Origin: Mycolicibacterium gilvum
GTDB lineage: Bacteria > Actinomycetota > Actinomycetes > Mycobacteriales > Mycobacteriaceae
Assembly: GCF_900454025.1 (NCBI RefSeq)
Contig: NZ_UGQM01000001.1
Coordinates: 4,154,001 to 4,218,000, forward strand
DNA: 64,000 bases
Direction of reading: 5' to 3'
Shown here: piece after piece, positions 1 to 8,498 of the stretch
How positions within the stretch are numbered: position 1 is the first letter of the stretch
Layout: each line of letters begins with the position of its first letter
Made by a program: the position numbers and the translations under genes
Notes under the pieces: generated by a model
What the model was told of the DNA's origin: nothing
Database searches by the model: none
Seen by the model: the letters and a program-made list of their open reading frames with translations, nothing else

Positions 1-3000
1 GAGTTCGACGGCGCCGGTGCGGCCCCTGATCGCGAAGCGCTCGGAGAGGGTGGCCAGGACCGTCCCCTCGGAGTCGGCGATCGTCACCTCGACCGGCACG
101 ACACGGCCGACCTCGGTGTCGGTGGCCGCCGAAGCCGTTGCGGCGACGGTCAATTCGGCCGTGCCGGACGGCAATGCCGCCAACAGGTGCGCGGCATGGT
201 CGAGATGCACGAGGCTCAGCAGGCCCTCGACGACCGGGAAACCGTCGTCGGTGACCGCCGACCCGATCGCGGAGAACACCGCGGGCCAGCACAGCCCGAC
301 CAGCGCGTCGGGCACCAGGGTCAGACCCGGCGCGAGCGGCGCGCCGAAGGTCGCGGTGACGCCGGTGTGGTCGGCCACCTTCTGCGGGTCCCATTCGACG
401 GTCACCATCGCGGTGTTGTTCTCCACGGCCGGAAGCGAATCCGGCCCGTCGACGCCGGCGGCGATCGCCAGCACCGAACGCATCGCCTTCGACGCGTCCT
501 CGACCGTGACGATCGGAGCACCGCCGTCGACCGTCGCGGCCGGCAGGGTGAAGCGGATGTCGATCCAGATGTCGGACAGCGGCACGCTCAGCGTGATGCT
601 TCCGTCGCCCGCCAGCTCAAGACGGGCACCGGTGTTGGGGTGCGTCGCGCTCGGCTTGCCCGGTACGTCGTTGACCTGCCACTCGGACGGAGCGCCGATG
701 CGGTGCACCGGGTTGATCGCGGTGCGACCGGCCCACAGCACGTCGGGCGAGTCGAGCACCACGGCCAGCGGACCGCTGACGTCGGCGCGGGCCTGACGTC
801 GTGAGACCACCGGGGTCGGCTCGGCGCCGGCGGCCAGCACCCGGTCGACGATCTCCTGCTCGAAGCGATCGAGGAGCTCACCGACCGGCTCGTCCACGCG
901 GGTGATGCCCGCGACGGCCTGGGTTCCGGGGATGATGCACACCTGGTCGGCGGTGTAGCGCGCGTCGTGGGCCTGCCACAGGGAGTCACTGCGCCACCAG
1001 CGCCGGACGTCCTTGTCGATGACCGGCACGAAATTCACCGGCTTGCCGGGCTTCTTGCACAGCGTGACGAAGAACGGCACATCCGCGGGGTGCAGCTTCA
1101 CGGTCTCGGCGTCGGGATAGCGGGTCAGCAGCGCGTCGATGGCGACGTCGGGAGTCTCCAGCAGCGCCTTGCCGTCGGCGGCCAGCAGCGATTCGATCGG
1201 TCCCGAGTCCTTCTCGTTGAGGCGTGCCTCGGCGCGGGTGAGCATCTCCTCGAAGCGGTCGCGCCAGGTGTCGGCCAGCCACGGGCTGCCGGGTGCCGCG
1301 GTGTCGGCGGTGCTGTCGCCGTCGCCGATCGCCAGTTCGACGTAGCGCTGCAGCCACTGCAGGTACGTCATGTCGGCGACGTCGCCGAAGTACGGCTTGG
1401 CGGTGTCGGCCATCGCGGCGATGATCTCGTCGCGGCGCTCCGCCACGGCGTCGGCGTCGCCGGCGACCTCGTCGAGCAGGCGGCCGCACCGGGACGCGGT
1501 GTTGTCGATCTCGTGGATGTCGGCGCCGAGCTGGCTGCGACCGCTGGCCATGCCGCTGATCGCCTTGCCCGCGCCGACCCAGGTGTCGGTGCCGGTGGTC
1601 TCGACGAGCATCTGCTTCACCGCCGGCGAGGTGGTGGCCTCCAGTGTCGCCATCGCGGCGGTGCCGACCAGGATGCCGTCGACGGGCATGGCCGGGAAGC
1701 CGTACGCCTGGGCCCACTCGCCGGACAGGTAGTCCGCGGCGCGTTCCGGGGTGCCGATGCCGCCACCGACGCAGATCGTGATGTTGGAGTACTTGCGCAG
1801 CTCGCCGTAGGTGCTAATCAGCAGGTCGTCGAGGTCCTCCCACGAGTGGTGTCCGCCGGCGCGGCCGCCCTCGACGTGGACGATGACGTCACGGTCGGGC
1901 ACCTCGACCGCGATCTTGATGACCGACTTGATCTGGTCGACGGTGCCGGGCTTGAAGACGATGTTGCTGATGCCGACGGTGTGCAGTTCCTCGATCAGCT
2001 CGACGGCCTCTTCGAGGTCCGGGATTCCGGCGGTGACGACGACGCCGTCGATCGGGGCACCGGACTGGCGGGCCTTCTGGACCAGGCGCTTGCCGCCGAT
2101 CTGCAGCTTCCACAGGTAGGGGTCGAGGAACAGGGAGTTGAACTGGATGGCGCGGCCGGGCTCCAGCAGTTCGGTGAGCTCTTCGATGCGGGCGTCGAAG
2201 ATCTCTTCGGTGACCTGGCCGCCGCCGGCGAGTTCCGCCCAGTGGCCGGCGTTTGCTGCGGCCGCGACGATCTTCGCGTCGACCGTCGTCGGGGTCATCC
2301 CGGCGAGCAGGATCGGCGAGCGCCCCGTCAGGCGGGTGAACTTGGTGGACGCCTTGACCGAGCCGTCGGGCAGCGCGACCGGCTTCGGCGCGTAGCTCGC
2401 CCATGCGGGCGCGACCGCGGGTGCCGCGCCGACGGTGAACAGGCTGCGCTGTCCCGCGCGGGTGGCGGCGGGCACGATCCCGATGCCCAGGCCCCGGATG
2501 ACCGGCGCGGTCAGCCGCGTCACGGTGTCGCTGGGCCCCAGGTCGACGATCCACTTGGCCCCGGTGGCCGCCAGGCCTTCGACCTCGGCGACCCAGTCGA
2601 CGGGATTGACGAAGATCGTCTCGGCCAGTGTCCGGGTGAGCTCGCGGTCCAGACCGGTGCGGGACGCCCACTCGTTGACGAGGTCGACGCCGCCGGCCAG
2701 GCGCGGGGTGTGGAATCCGACCTCGACGCTGAGCTGGTTGAACACCGGGCGGAAGATCGCGCCGCCGCGGGTCTTGTTCTTGCGCTCGGCTTCTTCCTTC
2801 TCGGTGATCTTCTCGCAGTAGAGCTCGAAGCGGGCGAGCTGCTCGGGGGTGCCGGTGATGACGACCGACCGCCGGCCGTTACGGATCGACAGCGCCGGGG
2901 GCAGCACCGTCCGCACGTCCTGCGCGAACTCTTCGAGGAGCTCGGCGATACGGGCGGGGTCGACGTTGAGCACCGACACCATCGGCGCCTTGTCGCCGCG

Positions 3001-3588
3001 GCTGACCATGCCGCAGCGGCGGGAGACCAGGGAGCCTGCCGCGCCGATCAGCTGACCGATGGCCAGCAGTTCGACATCGCGCGCTCCGCCGGCCTTCAGC
3101 GACTCGACCGCGGTGACGCCCTGGGAGTGCCCGGCGACCGCGACGGGCGGATGCGCGTCGAGGTCGAGGCCCTGACGCTTGAGTGCGCGCTGCGCGGCCA
3201 TCTGGGTCAGCAGGATGCCGGGACCGGAGATCGCCGCGGTGGTGAGGTCCTTGGTCGACGGCAGCGGCTCTTCGGCGGCGAGCGCGCGGATCCACCGCAT
3301 CGGCTCGAAGCCGATGGGCCGGACCACGACCAGTTCGCGGGCCAGCGGCTCCAGCAGCAGTTCGGCCTCGGCGACCAGCTGGCTGATCTCCGACTCGATG
3401 CCCGCCGAGTTGACGAGCTCTTCGAGGTTCTCCAGCCAGGGGCCGCCCTGGCCGCCGAAGGCGACGGCGTAGGGCTCACCGGAGTGGAACCGATCGACGA
3501 GTGCGTGCGTTCCGGTCAGCGGCTCGAAGTCCTTGTCGGGACTGCCGTTGGAGTCGGTGGTCGCACGGTGCTGGTCGTTGATCGTCAC
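1..3588 (-). CDS. fas: Type I fatty acid synthase, N-terminal part (cut by window edge)
   Basis: Cytosolic multifunctional synthase that builds long-chain acyl-CoAs, the precursors of membrane lipids and mycolic acids. Only the first 1,196 codons are in the window; the gene leaves the left edge, and mycobacterial FAS-I is usually about 3,070 residues. Visible in order: an acetyltransferase domain with nucleophile elbow GHSQG near residue 154; an FMN enoyl-reductase domain with LLAGMTPTT near 430 and GRAGGHHSW near 575; then the start of the region leading to the dehydratase. The translated order agrees with my memory of the M. tuberculosis Fas protein along the visible length. The start is GTG at 3588, with AGGAG 10 nt upstream. 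No interruption was seen. Nearby genes look functionally unrelated. Confidence 0.97.
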   Translation of the reverse strand, partial: MTINDQHRATTDSNGSPDKDFEPLTGTHALVDRFHSGEPYAVAFGGQGGPWLENLEELVNSAGIESEISQLVAEAELLLEPLARELVVVRPIGFEPMRWIRALAAEEPLPSTKDLTTAAISGPGILLTQMAAQRALKRQGLDLDAHPPVAVAGHSQGVTAVESLKAGGARDVELLAIGQLIGAAGSLVSRRCGMVSRGDKAPMVSVLNVDPARIAELLEEFAQDVRTVLPPALSIRNGRRSVVITGTPEQLARFELYCEKITEKEEAERKNKTRGGAIFRPVFNQLSVEVGFHTPRLAGGVDLVNEWASRTGLDRELTRTLAETIFVNPVDWVAEVEGLAATGAKWIVDLGPSDTVTRLTAPVIRGLGIGIVPAATRAGQRSLFTVGAAPAVAPAWASYAPKPVALPDGSVKASTKFTRLTGRSPILLAGMTPTTVDAKIVAAAANAGHWAELAGGGQVTEEIFDARIEELTELLEPGRAIQFNSLFLDPYLWKLQIGGKRLVQKARQSGAPIDGVVVTAGIPDLEEAVELIEELHTVGISNIVFKPGTVDQIKSVIKIAVEVPDRDVIVHVEGGRAGGHHSWEDLDDLLISTYGELRKYSNITICVGGGIGTPERAADYLSGEWAQAYGFPAMPVDGILVGTAAMATLEATTSPAVKQMLVETTGTDTWVGAGKAISGMASGRSQLGADIHEIDNTASRCGRLLDEVAGDADAVAERRDEIIAAMADTAKPYFGDVADMTYLQWLQRYVELAIGDGDSTADTAAPGSPWLADTWRDRFEEMLTRAEARLNEKDSGPIESLLAADGKALLETPDVAIDALLTRYPDAETVKLHPADVPFFVTLCKKPGKPVNFVPVIDKDVRRWWRSDSLWQAHDARYTADQVCIIPGTQAVAGITRVDEPVGELLDRFEQEIVDRVLAAGAEPTPVVSRRQARADVSGPLAVVLDSPDVLWAGRTAINPVHRIGAPSEWQVNDVPGKPSATHPNTGARLELAGDGSITLSVPLSDIWIDIRFTLPAATVDGGAPIVTVEDASKAMRSVLAIAAGVDGPDSLPAVENNTAMVTVEWDPQKVADHTGVTATFGAPLAPGLTLVPDALVGLCWPAVFSAIGSAVTDDGFPVVEGLLSLVHLDHAAHLLAALPSGTAELTVAATASAATDTEVGRVVPVEVTIADSEGTVLATLSERFAIRGRTGAVEL

Positions 3589-4113
3589 GTCTTTTGTTCT
3601 CCTCGGTGTTTCGCGCTACATCGCTCGTGGCGGAGGCTGGTCGTCGGCTCGGCGCGGGCACCTGCCTGTGCGCCCGCGGGGGCTCTGCGATTCGGCGTCG
3701 AATCCGGCTGGTCTCGCCCACGAGCCCCAAGGTCGCAATCCCTGCAGAGCTGCGTGCGGACATTTCAGCCGTACTAAGAGTGTCATAAGAGACGGCCCTG
3801 GTTTTGCCCCGAAAATGGTTACTGGCGAGTTCTACGCGTGGGTAACAGTGCCTTGCATAACGTGCGGTTCCGGGCGGCCGAGAGGCATCCGGGACAAACG
3901 TCCTGCATGAGGGTGGTTACGGTTGAGTAGGATAGAAGCGCAGTTCAAAGCAGTATTGTTATCAAATCGTTATCTGGCAAAAGCGGTTCGCAAATGTCGG
4001 CGGCCCTTCGTCGATACACCCGACAAGATCGCCGAAAGTGTCCTGTGTGTGTTTCGCTCCCCGGACATGAGTTTGCTGCGAATACCTACTCGGGAGTAGG
4101 TACGACCGCACGG
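3589..4113. other. Long non-coding leader/promoter region of fas
   Basis: About 525 bp separate the fas start from the end of the MerR gene. The part next to fas (3600-3780) is GC-rich; 3780-4000 is clearly more AT-rich, as expected for a promoter. It holds a GTTAC/GTAAC inverted pair around 3817-3845 that could be a fatty-acid-responsive operator, but it is too weak to assign. The far end holds the perfect palindrome listed separately. Short open frames here have no recognisable product or ribosome site. Confidence 0.5.
4083..4102. promoter_or_regulatory. Perfect 9-bp inverted repeat (possible operator)
   Basis: TACCTACTC, then GG, then GAGTAGGTA: both arms match perfectly. It starts 11 bp beyond the MerR stop codon, in the fas upstream region. 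There is no U-tract, so a dimeric-repressor operator is at least as likely as a transcription terminator. Confidence 0.5.
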
Positions 4114-4854
4114 TCACGCACCGCGTCGAGGCTGCCACGCTCCGTCGAGAAGAATGCCCGCGGTGTATCCGGATGCGGACGCGACCATGTGGCGGCGCGT
4201 CGCCTTGGCGAACTGGACGGCCATCACCCTGTCGCCCAGCGCCCGGTAATCCTCGATCACCTGCCGCAGAACGTCCGAATCCTCAGGACGCGGAAGCCGG
4301 TCGACACCGACGCGTGCGTGGTAGACCTCGGTGAGGTTGGTGACGAACGCTTCGGCCAGGGCATCGACGGATTCCTGGGCGCCCTCGACGAACCGCACCA
4401 GCGCGCGGATGTACAACGCGGGATCCGGCGCACGGTCGAGAATCTCGGCCGCGGTGTCGTCGACCATCATCAGCCGTCCGTCGACGACCTCGGCCATACC
4501 GTAACGGACCAGCTCGCGGCCTTCTTCGCTGTGCGGATCGATGTGGACGGGGCCGCCGTGGCGCTCTGACTCCTCGGCGTCGCGGCCCAGCACGGCGCGC
4601 TGCAGACCCAGGATGTCTGCCAGATCCGCGCCCTGGCGGATGCTCTCGAAGAACTCCGCGATGTGCGCCGAGTTGTACCCCTTCCGCAGCAGCTCGCTGA
4701 TCGTGTTCAGCTGCGAGAGGTGGTAGTCGTCGTAGAGCGCGGCGCGGCCGACCCGGCGCGGTGCGTCCAGCAGCCCACGTTCCCGATAGGCGCGGATGTT
4801 GCGCGCGCTGACCCCCGACGCGCGGGCGAGGTCTTCGAGTCGGTACTCAGCCAT
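4114..4854 (-). CDS. MerR-family transcriptional regulator
   Basis: DNA-binding regulator of about 246 residues. The N-terminal winged helix-turn-helix is the MerR type (YRLEDLARASGVSARNIRAY, then RERGLL) at residues 3-30, followed by the wing and a linker helix (RKGYNSAHIAEF). The C-terminal ~170 residues form an unassigned helical domain without the Cys cluster of metal-sensing MerR proteins, so an organic ligand is possible (inference). The start is ATG 4854, because the helix-turn-helix begins directly after it; an upstream GTG would add 15 unlikely residues. It is divergent from the MFS transporter, the usual arrangement for a regulator and the pump it controls. Confidence 0.9.
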   Translation of the reverse strand: MAEYRLEDLARASGVSARNIRAYRERGLLDAPRRVGRAALYDDYHLSQLNTISELLRKGYNSAHIAEFFESIRQGADLADILGLQRAVLGRDAEESERHGGPVHIDPHSEEGRELVRYGMAEVVDGRLMMVDDTAAEILDRAPDPALYIRALVRFVEGAQESVDALAEAFVTNLTEVYHARVGVDRLPRPEDSDVLRQVIEDYRALGDRVMAVQFAKATRRHMVASASGYTAGILLDGAWQPRRGA

Positions 4855-5200
4855 CGGCTCGCACGTCCGCCCGACGGCGGGGACGGGACAGGCCGGCACC
4901 GCGAGAATTCATGACGACACTCTATCCGCTTCCGCGCCGGCTGAGCGAAGCATCCTCTCCCGGTTTGCCGACTTCGGCCGAGCCCGTGAATCGGTGGTCA
5001 CACAGGGGAAACGCCACACCATCGGTCACGTTGTTCACAAGGTCGTGCAGTTTCAGCCAACACATGTCGCAATCTGACACTCCGCCCCCGCGGACTGTGA
5101 CGAAATCGAGTGGCGCACGCCCAGGGTCGTGCGCCACCATGGGTGGGTTGATTTCAGCAGGACATTAAGACAAATACGGCCGATGGGAAGGTGCCTGCGC
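4855..5200. other. Divergent MerR/MFS intergenic region
   Basis: This 346-bp region separates the divergent MerR and MFS genes and must hold both promoters. It contains the strong hairpin at 5110-5137 and a moderately AT-rich stretch near 5020-5075. I see no spacer-shifted MerR-type promoter with enough certainty to mark, and no gene. Confidence 0.5.
5110..5137 (+). promoter_or_regulatory. Perfect 10-bp inverted repeat in the MFS leader
   Basis: Arms GTGGCGCACG and CGTGCGCCAC match perfectly around the 8-nt loop CCCAGGGT. It ends 63 nt upstream of the chosen GTG start of the transporter. As RNA it would form a very stable GC hairpin. It may be an operator read as DNA or a leader hairpin affecting expression; there is no poly-U tail. 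Confidence 0.6.
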
Positions 5201-6454
5201 GTGCGTCCGTGGATCGTCTGGGCCACCGGGGTGCTGGCCTACATGGTCGCGGTGTTCGACCGCACCACGCTGGGCGTGTCCGGGCTGGCGGCGGCCGAGC
5301 GCTTCACGGCCGGCCCGACGCTGCTGTCGATGTTCGTCGTGCTCCAGGTCGTCGTCTACGCCGCGGCACAGGTTCCGGCCGGGTTGCTGCTCGACCGATA
5401 CGGCTCGCGCGCACTCATCGTCAGCGGCGCCGCGTTGATGGCGTCGGGTCAGCTGGTTCTGGCATTCACCGACTCCCTGCCCGTCGCCGTGGCCGGCCGC
5501 GCCGTGGTCGGCCTCGGTGACGCGTTCACCTTCATCTCGGTGCTGCGCCTGGTCCCGCACTGGTTCGCACCGCGTCAGATCCCGGTGGTCACGCAGCTCA
5601 CGGGCATCGTCGGCCAGCTCGGCCAGGTGCTGTCCGCGGTGCCGTTCCTCGCGCTGCTCTCGGCCCAGGGCTGGTCGGTCGCCTACGCATCCGCCGCAGC
5701 GGGAGGTGTCCTGCTGATCGTGGTCGTTCTGCTTCTCGTCAGAGACACCCCGCAGGGCTCCGCGGCCACACCGGAGACGATGTCGGTGCGGCAGACGCTG
5801 GCCAGCGTCAAGACCGTGTGGCTGCGCCCGGGCACCCGGCTGGGCTTCTTCACCCATATGGGCACCCAGTTCTCCATCACCGTGTTCGCGCTGATGTGGG
5901 GCCTTCCGTATCTGACCGTGGCGCAGGGCCTCTCCCCCGGCGTCGCCGGCGCCCTGCTGAGCCTGTCCGTGGTGACCGGAATCGGGTCCGGCGTGCTGAT
6001 CGGCGTGGTGACCGGTCGCTATCCGCACCGCCGGTCGTGGATCGTCCTCGGGATCATCGCGAGCAACGCGCTGATGTGGACCATCGTGCTGGCGTTGTCC
6101 GGTCCGGCGCCGCTGTGGGTGCTGGTGGTGCTGGTGGCGGTGATCTCGGTCGGCGGACCGGGATCCATGGTCGGTTTCGACTTCGCCAGGACGTTCAACA
6201 CCGGGGCCACGCTCGGCACTGCCCAGGGCATGGTGAACATGGGCGGATTCCTTGCGTCGCTGCTGTTGATGCAGGCGATGGGCATGGTGATGGACGCCTC
6301 GGGCGGCCTGACGTTCGAGTCCTTCCGAACGGCCTGGACGCTGCAGTACGCGGTGTGGACGCTCGCGGTTCTCGGCGTCCTGATCACGCGGCGCAAAGCG
6401 CGCAGACAGCTCGCCGAGGACGACAGGTTCCTGCTCGAGGACATCCAGACCTGA
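5201..6454 (+). CDS. MFS transporter
   Basis: Inner-membrane secondary transporter of 417 residues with about 12 hydrophobic segments, starting at once with WIVWATGVLAYMVAVF. The MFS loop 2-3 motif is present as LLLDRYGSRALI (around residues 63-74). The substrate is unknown. GTG 5201 was chosen because GGAAGG lies 10 nt upstream and the first membrane helix begins four residues later; ATG 5183 in the same frame is the alternative. It is divergent from the MerR regulator and followed 31 bp later by the IspD-like gene. Confidence 0.85.
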   Translation: MRPWIVWATGVLAYMVAVFDRTTLGVSGLAAAERFTAGPTLLSMFVVLQVVVYAAAQVPAGLLLDRYGSRALIVSGAALMASGQLVLAFTDSLPVAVAGRAVVGLGDAFTFISVLRLVPHWFAPRQIPVVTQLTGIVGQLGQVLSAVPFLALLSAQGWSVAYASAAAGGVLLIVVVLLLVRDTPQGSAATPETMSVRQTLASVKTVWLRPGTRLGFFTHMGTQFSITVFALMWGLPYLTVAQGLSPGVAGALLSLSVVTGIGSGVLIGVVTGRYPHRRSWIVLGIIASNALMWTIVLALSGPAPLWVLVVLVAVISVGGPGSMVGFDFARTFNTGATLGTAQGMVNMGGFLASLLLMQAMGMVMDASGGLTFESFRTAWTLQYAVWTLAVLGVLITRRKARRQLAEDDRFLLEDIQT

Positions 6455-6485
6455 GGGGACGCGAACCCCGCGCTATGGTCGCCTC

Positions 6486-7199
6486 ATGGACGCGGTCGGA
6501 GTGGTGCTCGCCGCGGGCCTGGGGACACGCGTCGGTGCCGACGGCAACAAGGCCTACCTGCCGCTGGCCGGGCGCAGCATGCTGGCCTGGTCGCTGGACA
6601 CGCTGACCCGCCTGCCCGACGTGGCGCGCACCATCCTGGTGTTCCGACGCGGGGAATTCGCCCTGGCGCACGACACGGTGAGACAGGAACTCGGCGATCA
6701 CGCAATCGAATTCGTCGAAGGCGGGGAAACCCGGCACGGCTCGGAAACCAACATGCTGCGCCATCTGGCCGACGACATCGACGCCGGCACCGTCGACGTG
6801 GTGGCGATCCACGACGCTGCCCGACCGTTGGCCGGACCCGAGATGTTCGGCCGGGCGATCGCACTGGCCCGCCAATACGGCGGTGCGTTGCCGGCACTGC
6901 CCACCCGAGATCTCGCCGAGATGCGCGACGACATCCTGCAACCGGTGGCCCGCCGCGGTGAGCTGGTCAGAGTCCAGACCCCGCAGGCGTTCCGCGCCCG
7001 GGACCTGCTGCACGCCTACCGATGCGCCGAACGCGACGGATTCGAGGGCACCGACACGTCGTCGTGCGTCGAGCGGTACACCGATGTGCAGGTGCGGATC
7101 TTCGACGGTCGCGCGACCAACCTGAAGGTCACCTACGCACGCGACGTGGCCGTGGCCCAACACCTTCTCAACGCGCCGGGTCAGAGTCCCCGCTCGTGA
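6486..7199 (+). CDS. IspD-like nucleotidyltransferase
   Basis: A 237-residue protein of the MEP cytidylyltransferase (IspD) fold. The nucleotide-binding signature VLAAGLGTR and a following Lys (GNKAYLPLAG) are at residues 7-28, IHDAARPL is near 100, and QTPQAFRARDL is near 162. The VTDTIK-type substrate loop of true IspD is replaced by PTRDLAEMRDD, so the sugar or alcohol phosphate accepted may differ. Its 3' end overlaps the next, convergent IspD-like gene by 32 bp. It is probably not the essential isoprenoid IspD, which in mycobacteria I recall lying next to ispF elsewhere. Confidence 0.75.
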   Translation: MDAVGVVLAAGLGTRVGADGNKAYLPLAGRSMLAWSLDTLTRLPDVARTILVFRRGEFALAHDTVRQELGDHAIEFVEGGETRHGSETNMLRHLADDIDAGTVDVVAIHDAARPLAGPEMFGRAIALARQYGGALPALPTRDLAEMRDDILQPVARRGELVRVQTPQAFRARDLLHAYRCAERDGFEGTDTSSCVERYTDVQVRIFDGRATNLKVTYARDVAVAQHLLNAPGQSPRS

Positions 7200-7839
7200 G
7201 GAGAGCGTCGAGATAGGCGGCATCGCAAGGCAATTCGATCCGCGAGATCGCGGTGTCCCCGTCGATCAGCACCGTCGCATCGCCGCCCGTCAGCACCGTC
7301 TCCAGCTCGTCGTCGTCGAAGTCGCTGGTGCCGAGCAGCTGTGCGAGCATCGCCGCGGAGAAGCCGCGCGGATACTGGACCGTCCGCAGCGGAGCGCGAT
7401 CCACCGTCGCCGTGATCACCCCGCGACCGTCGACGGCCTTGATGCTGTCGGTGACCGCGCAGATCGGCAGCACCGCGTCCGCTCCGCAGTGGAGCGCGCC
7501 GAGAACCCCCTCCAGTGTCTGCTGCGAGAAGATCGGCCAACCGATGTCGTGCACCAGCACCGGCCCGTCGTGCAGTTCGGCGAGACCCGCCGCGAGGCAC
7601 TCGCGACGCCTCCCGGGCGCCGCGGCGACGGTCAGACGCACCGCCGGGACGTCAGGCGCCGACAGGACGGCGGCGACGTCGTCGGACATCTCTTCGGCGA
7701 CAGCCACCACGACGTCACCGACGGCGGCGAGACTTCTCACGATCCGTTCGAGGGACGACTGTCCCGCCACCGGCGCGAAGACCGTCTCGGGTTGCCGCGC
7801 CAAGTCGGTGGGAACGGGCAGCAGCGCCGTGATGGTCAC
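7168..7839 (-). CDS. Degenerate IspD-like protein
   Basis: A 223-residue relative of IspD. The C-terminal half is well conserved: VTDSIKAVDGRGVI near 128-141 and LRTVQYPRGF near 150-160. The N-terminal glycine-rich nucleotide signature (LAAGxGxR) is missing and replaced by LLPVPTDLARQ. Without that loop ordinary CTP binding is doubtful, so it may be a non-catalytic partner or a changed enzyme. It converges on and overlaps (32 bp) the plus-strand IspD-like gene, which shows the reverse pattern of conserved and lost motifs. Confidence 0.7.
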   Translation of the reverse strand: MTITALLPVPTDLARQPETVFAPVAGQSSLERIVRSLAAVGDVVVAVAEEMSDDVAAVLSAPDVPAVRLTVAAAPGRRRECLAAGLAELHDGPVLVHDIGWPIFSQQTLEGVLGALHCGADAVLPICAVTDSIKAVDGRGVITATVDRAPLRTVQYPRGFSAAMLAQLLGTSDFDDDELETVLTGGDATVLIDGDTAISRIELPCDAAYLDALLTSGDSDPAR

Positions 7840-7868
7840 GGGCGCGAGGGTACGTGAGGGATCACGCC

Positions 7869-8498
7869 CTACACCGGGTCGAACGACGCGATCAGCCAGT
7901 TGCCGTCGATCTTCTTCATACCGACCTTCACGCTGCTCGCGGCGAACGCTCCGTCCGGGTTCTCCTTGCTGGTCGTGGTCTGGTTGATGAAGACCAGCAC
8001 CTCGGCCGAGTCGGCCGCGATCTGTGAGACGCCCGCACGCACGACCGAGGCCGCGGTCTTGACGGACTTCTCCTTCGCCGCAGGCGTCACGATCTGCTCG
8101 GTGAACTGCGTGTAATAGTCCAGGAAGTCACCGGTCAGCTTCGATTTCGCGTTGGCGAAGTCCTGGTCCAGCGATTCGGGCGAGTAGGACAGCAGCGCGA
8201 TCGTGCCGGTCTTGGCCGCTTCGAGAGCGACCTGCGCGGCGGCGGGATCGGTTTCCTTGTCGGGCCGGTACTCGTTGTAGTACAACCATCCGGCCAGGCC
8301 CGCGGATCCGGCCAGCATCAGCACGGCGGCGACGATCGCGCCGATCAGCACGCGACCCGAGCGGCGCGACGTCGCCCGTGACGTCGCCGGAGCGGGTTCG
8401 GGCTCCGTTCCTGTCACGACCTCGTCTTCGGGCGTCGGGTCCTCCGCGACGACGGTGGCGTCGACGTCCTCATCGGGGGTCTGTTCTCTGTCGCTCAC
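7869..8498 (-). CDS. Mce-associated membrane protein
   Basis: A 209-residue single-pass membrane protein. An acidic, Pro-rich cytoplasmic tail (1-45) is followed by one transmembrane helix at about 49-72 and an extracytoplasmic NTF2-like domain typical of Mce-associated (Mas) proteins, ending in WLIASFDPV. Mas proteins are thought to stabilise or assist Mce lipid-import complexes. It overlaps the upstream mas gene by 4 bp (ATGA), so the two are translationally coupled. Unusually, no mce genes adjoin it; the mce operon lies about 11 kb away. Confidence 0.85.
   Translation of the reverse strand: MSDREQTPDEDVDATVVAEDPTPEDEVVTGTEPEPAPATSRATSRRSGRVLIGAIVAAVLMLAGSAGLAGWLYYNEYRPDKETDPAAAQVALEAAKTGTIALLSYSPESLDQDFANAKSKLTGDFLDYYTQFTEQIVTPAAKEKSVKTAASVVRAGVSQIAADSAEVLVFINQTTTSKENPDGAFAASSVKVGMKKIDGNWLIASFDPV

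Noticed and set aside
967..3777. A 936-codon open frame on the plus strand across fas
   Set aside because: It is antisense to a clearly recognisable fatty acid synthase, its protein is low-complexity Arg/Gly/Asp/Val-rich, and it has no domain. Such frames arise from GC-rich codon usage.
6486..7199. Calling this gene the essential isoprenoid ispD
   Set aside because: The substrate loop differs from true IspD and there is no ispF beside it.
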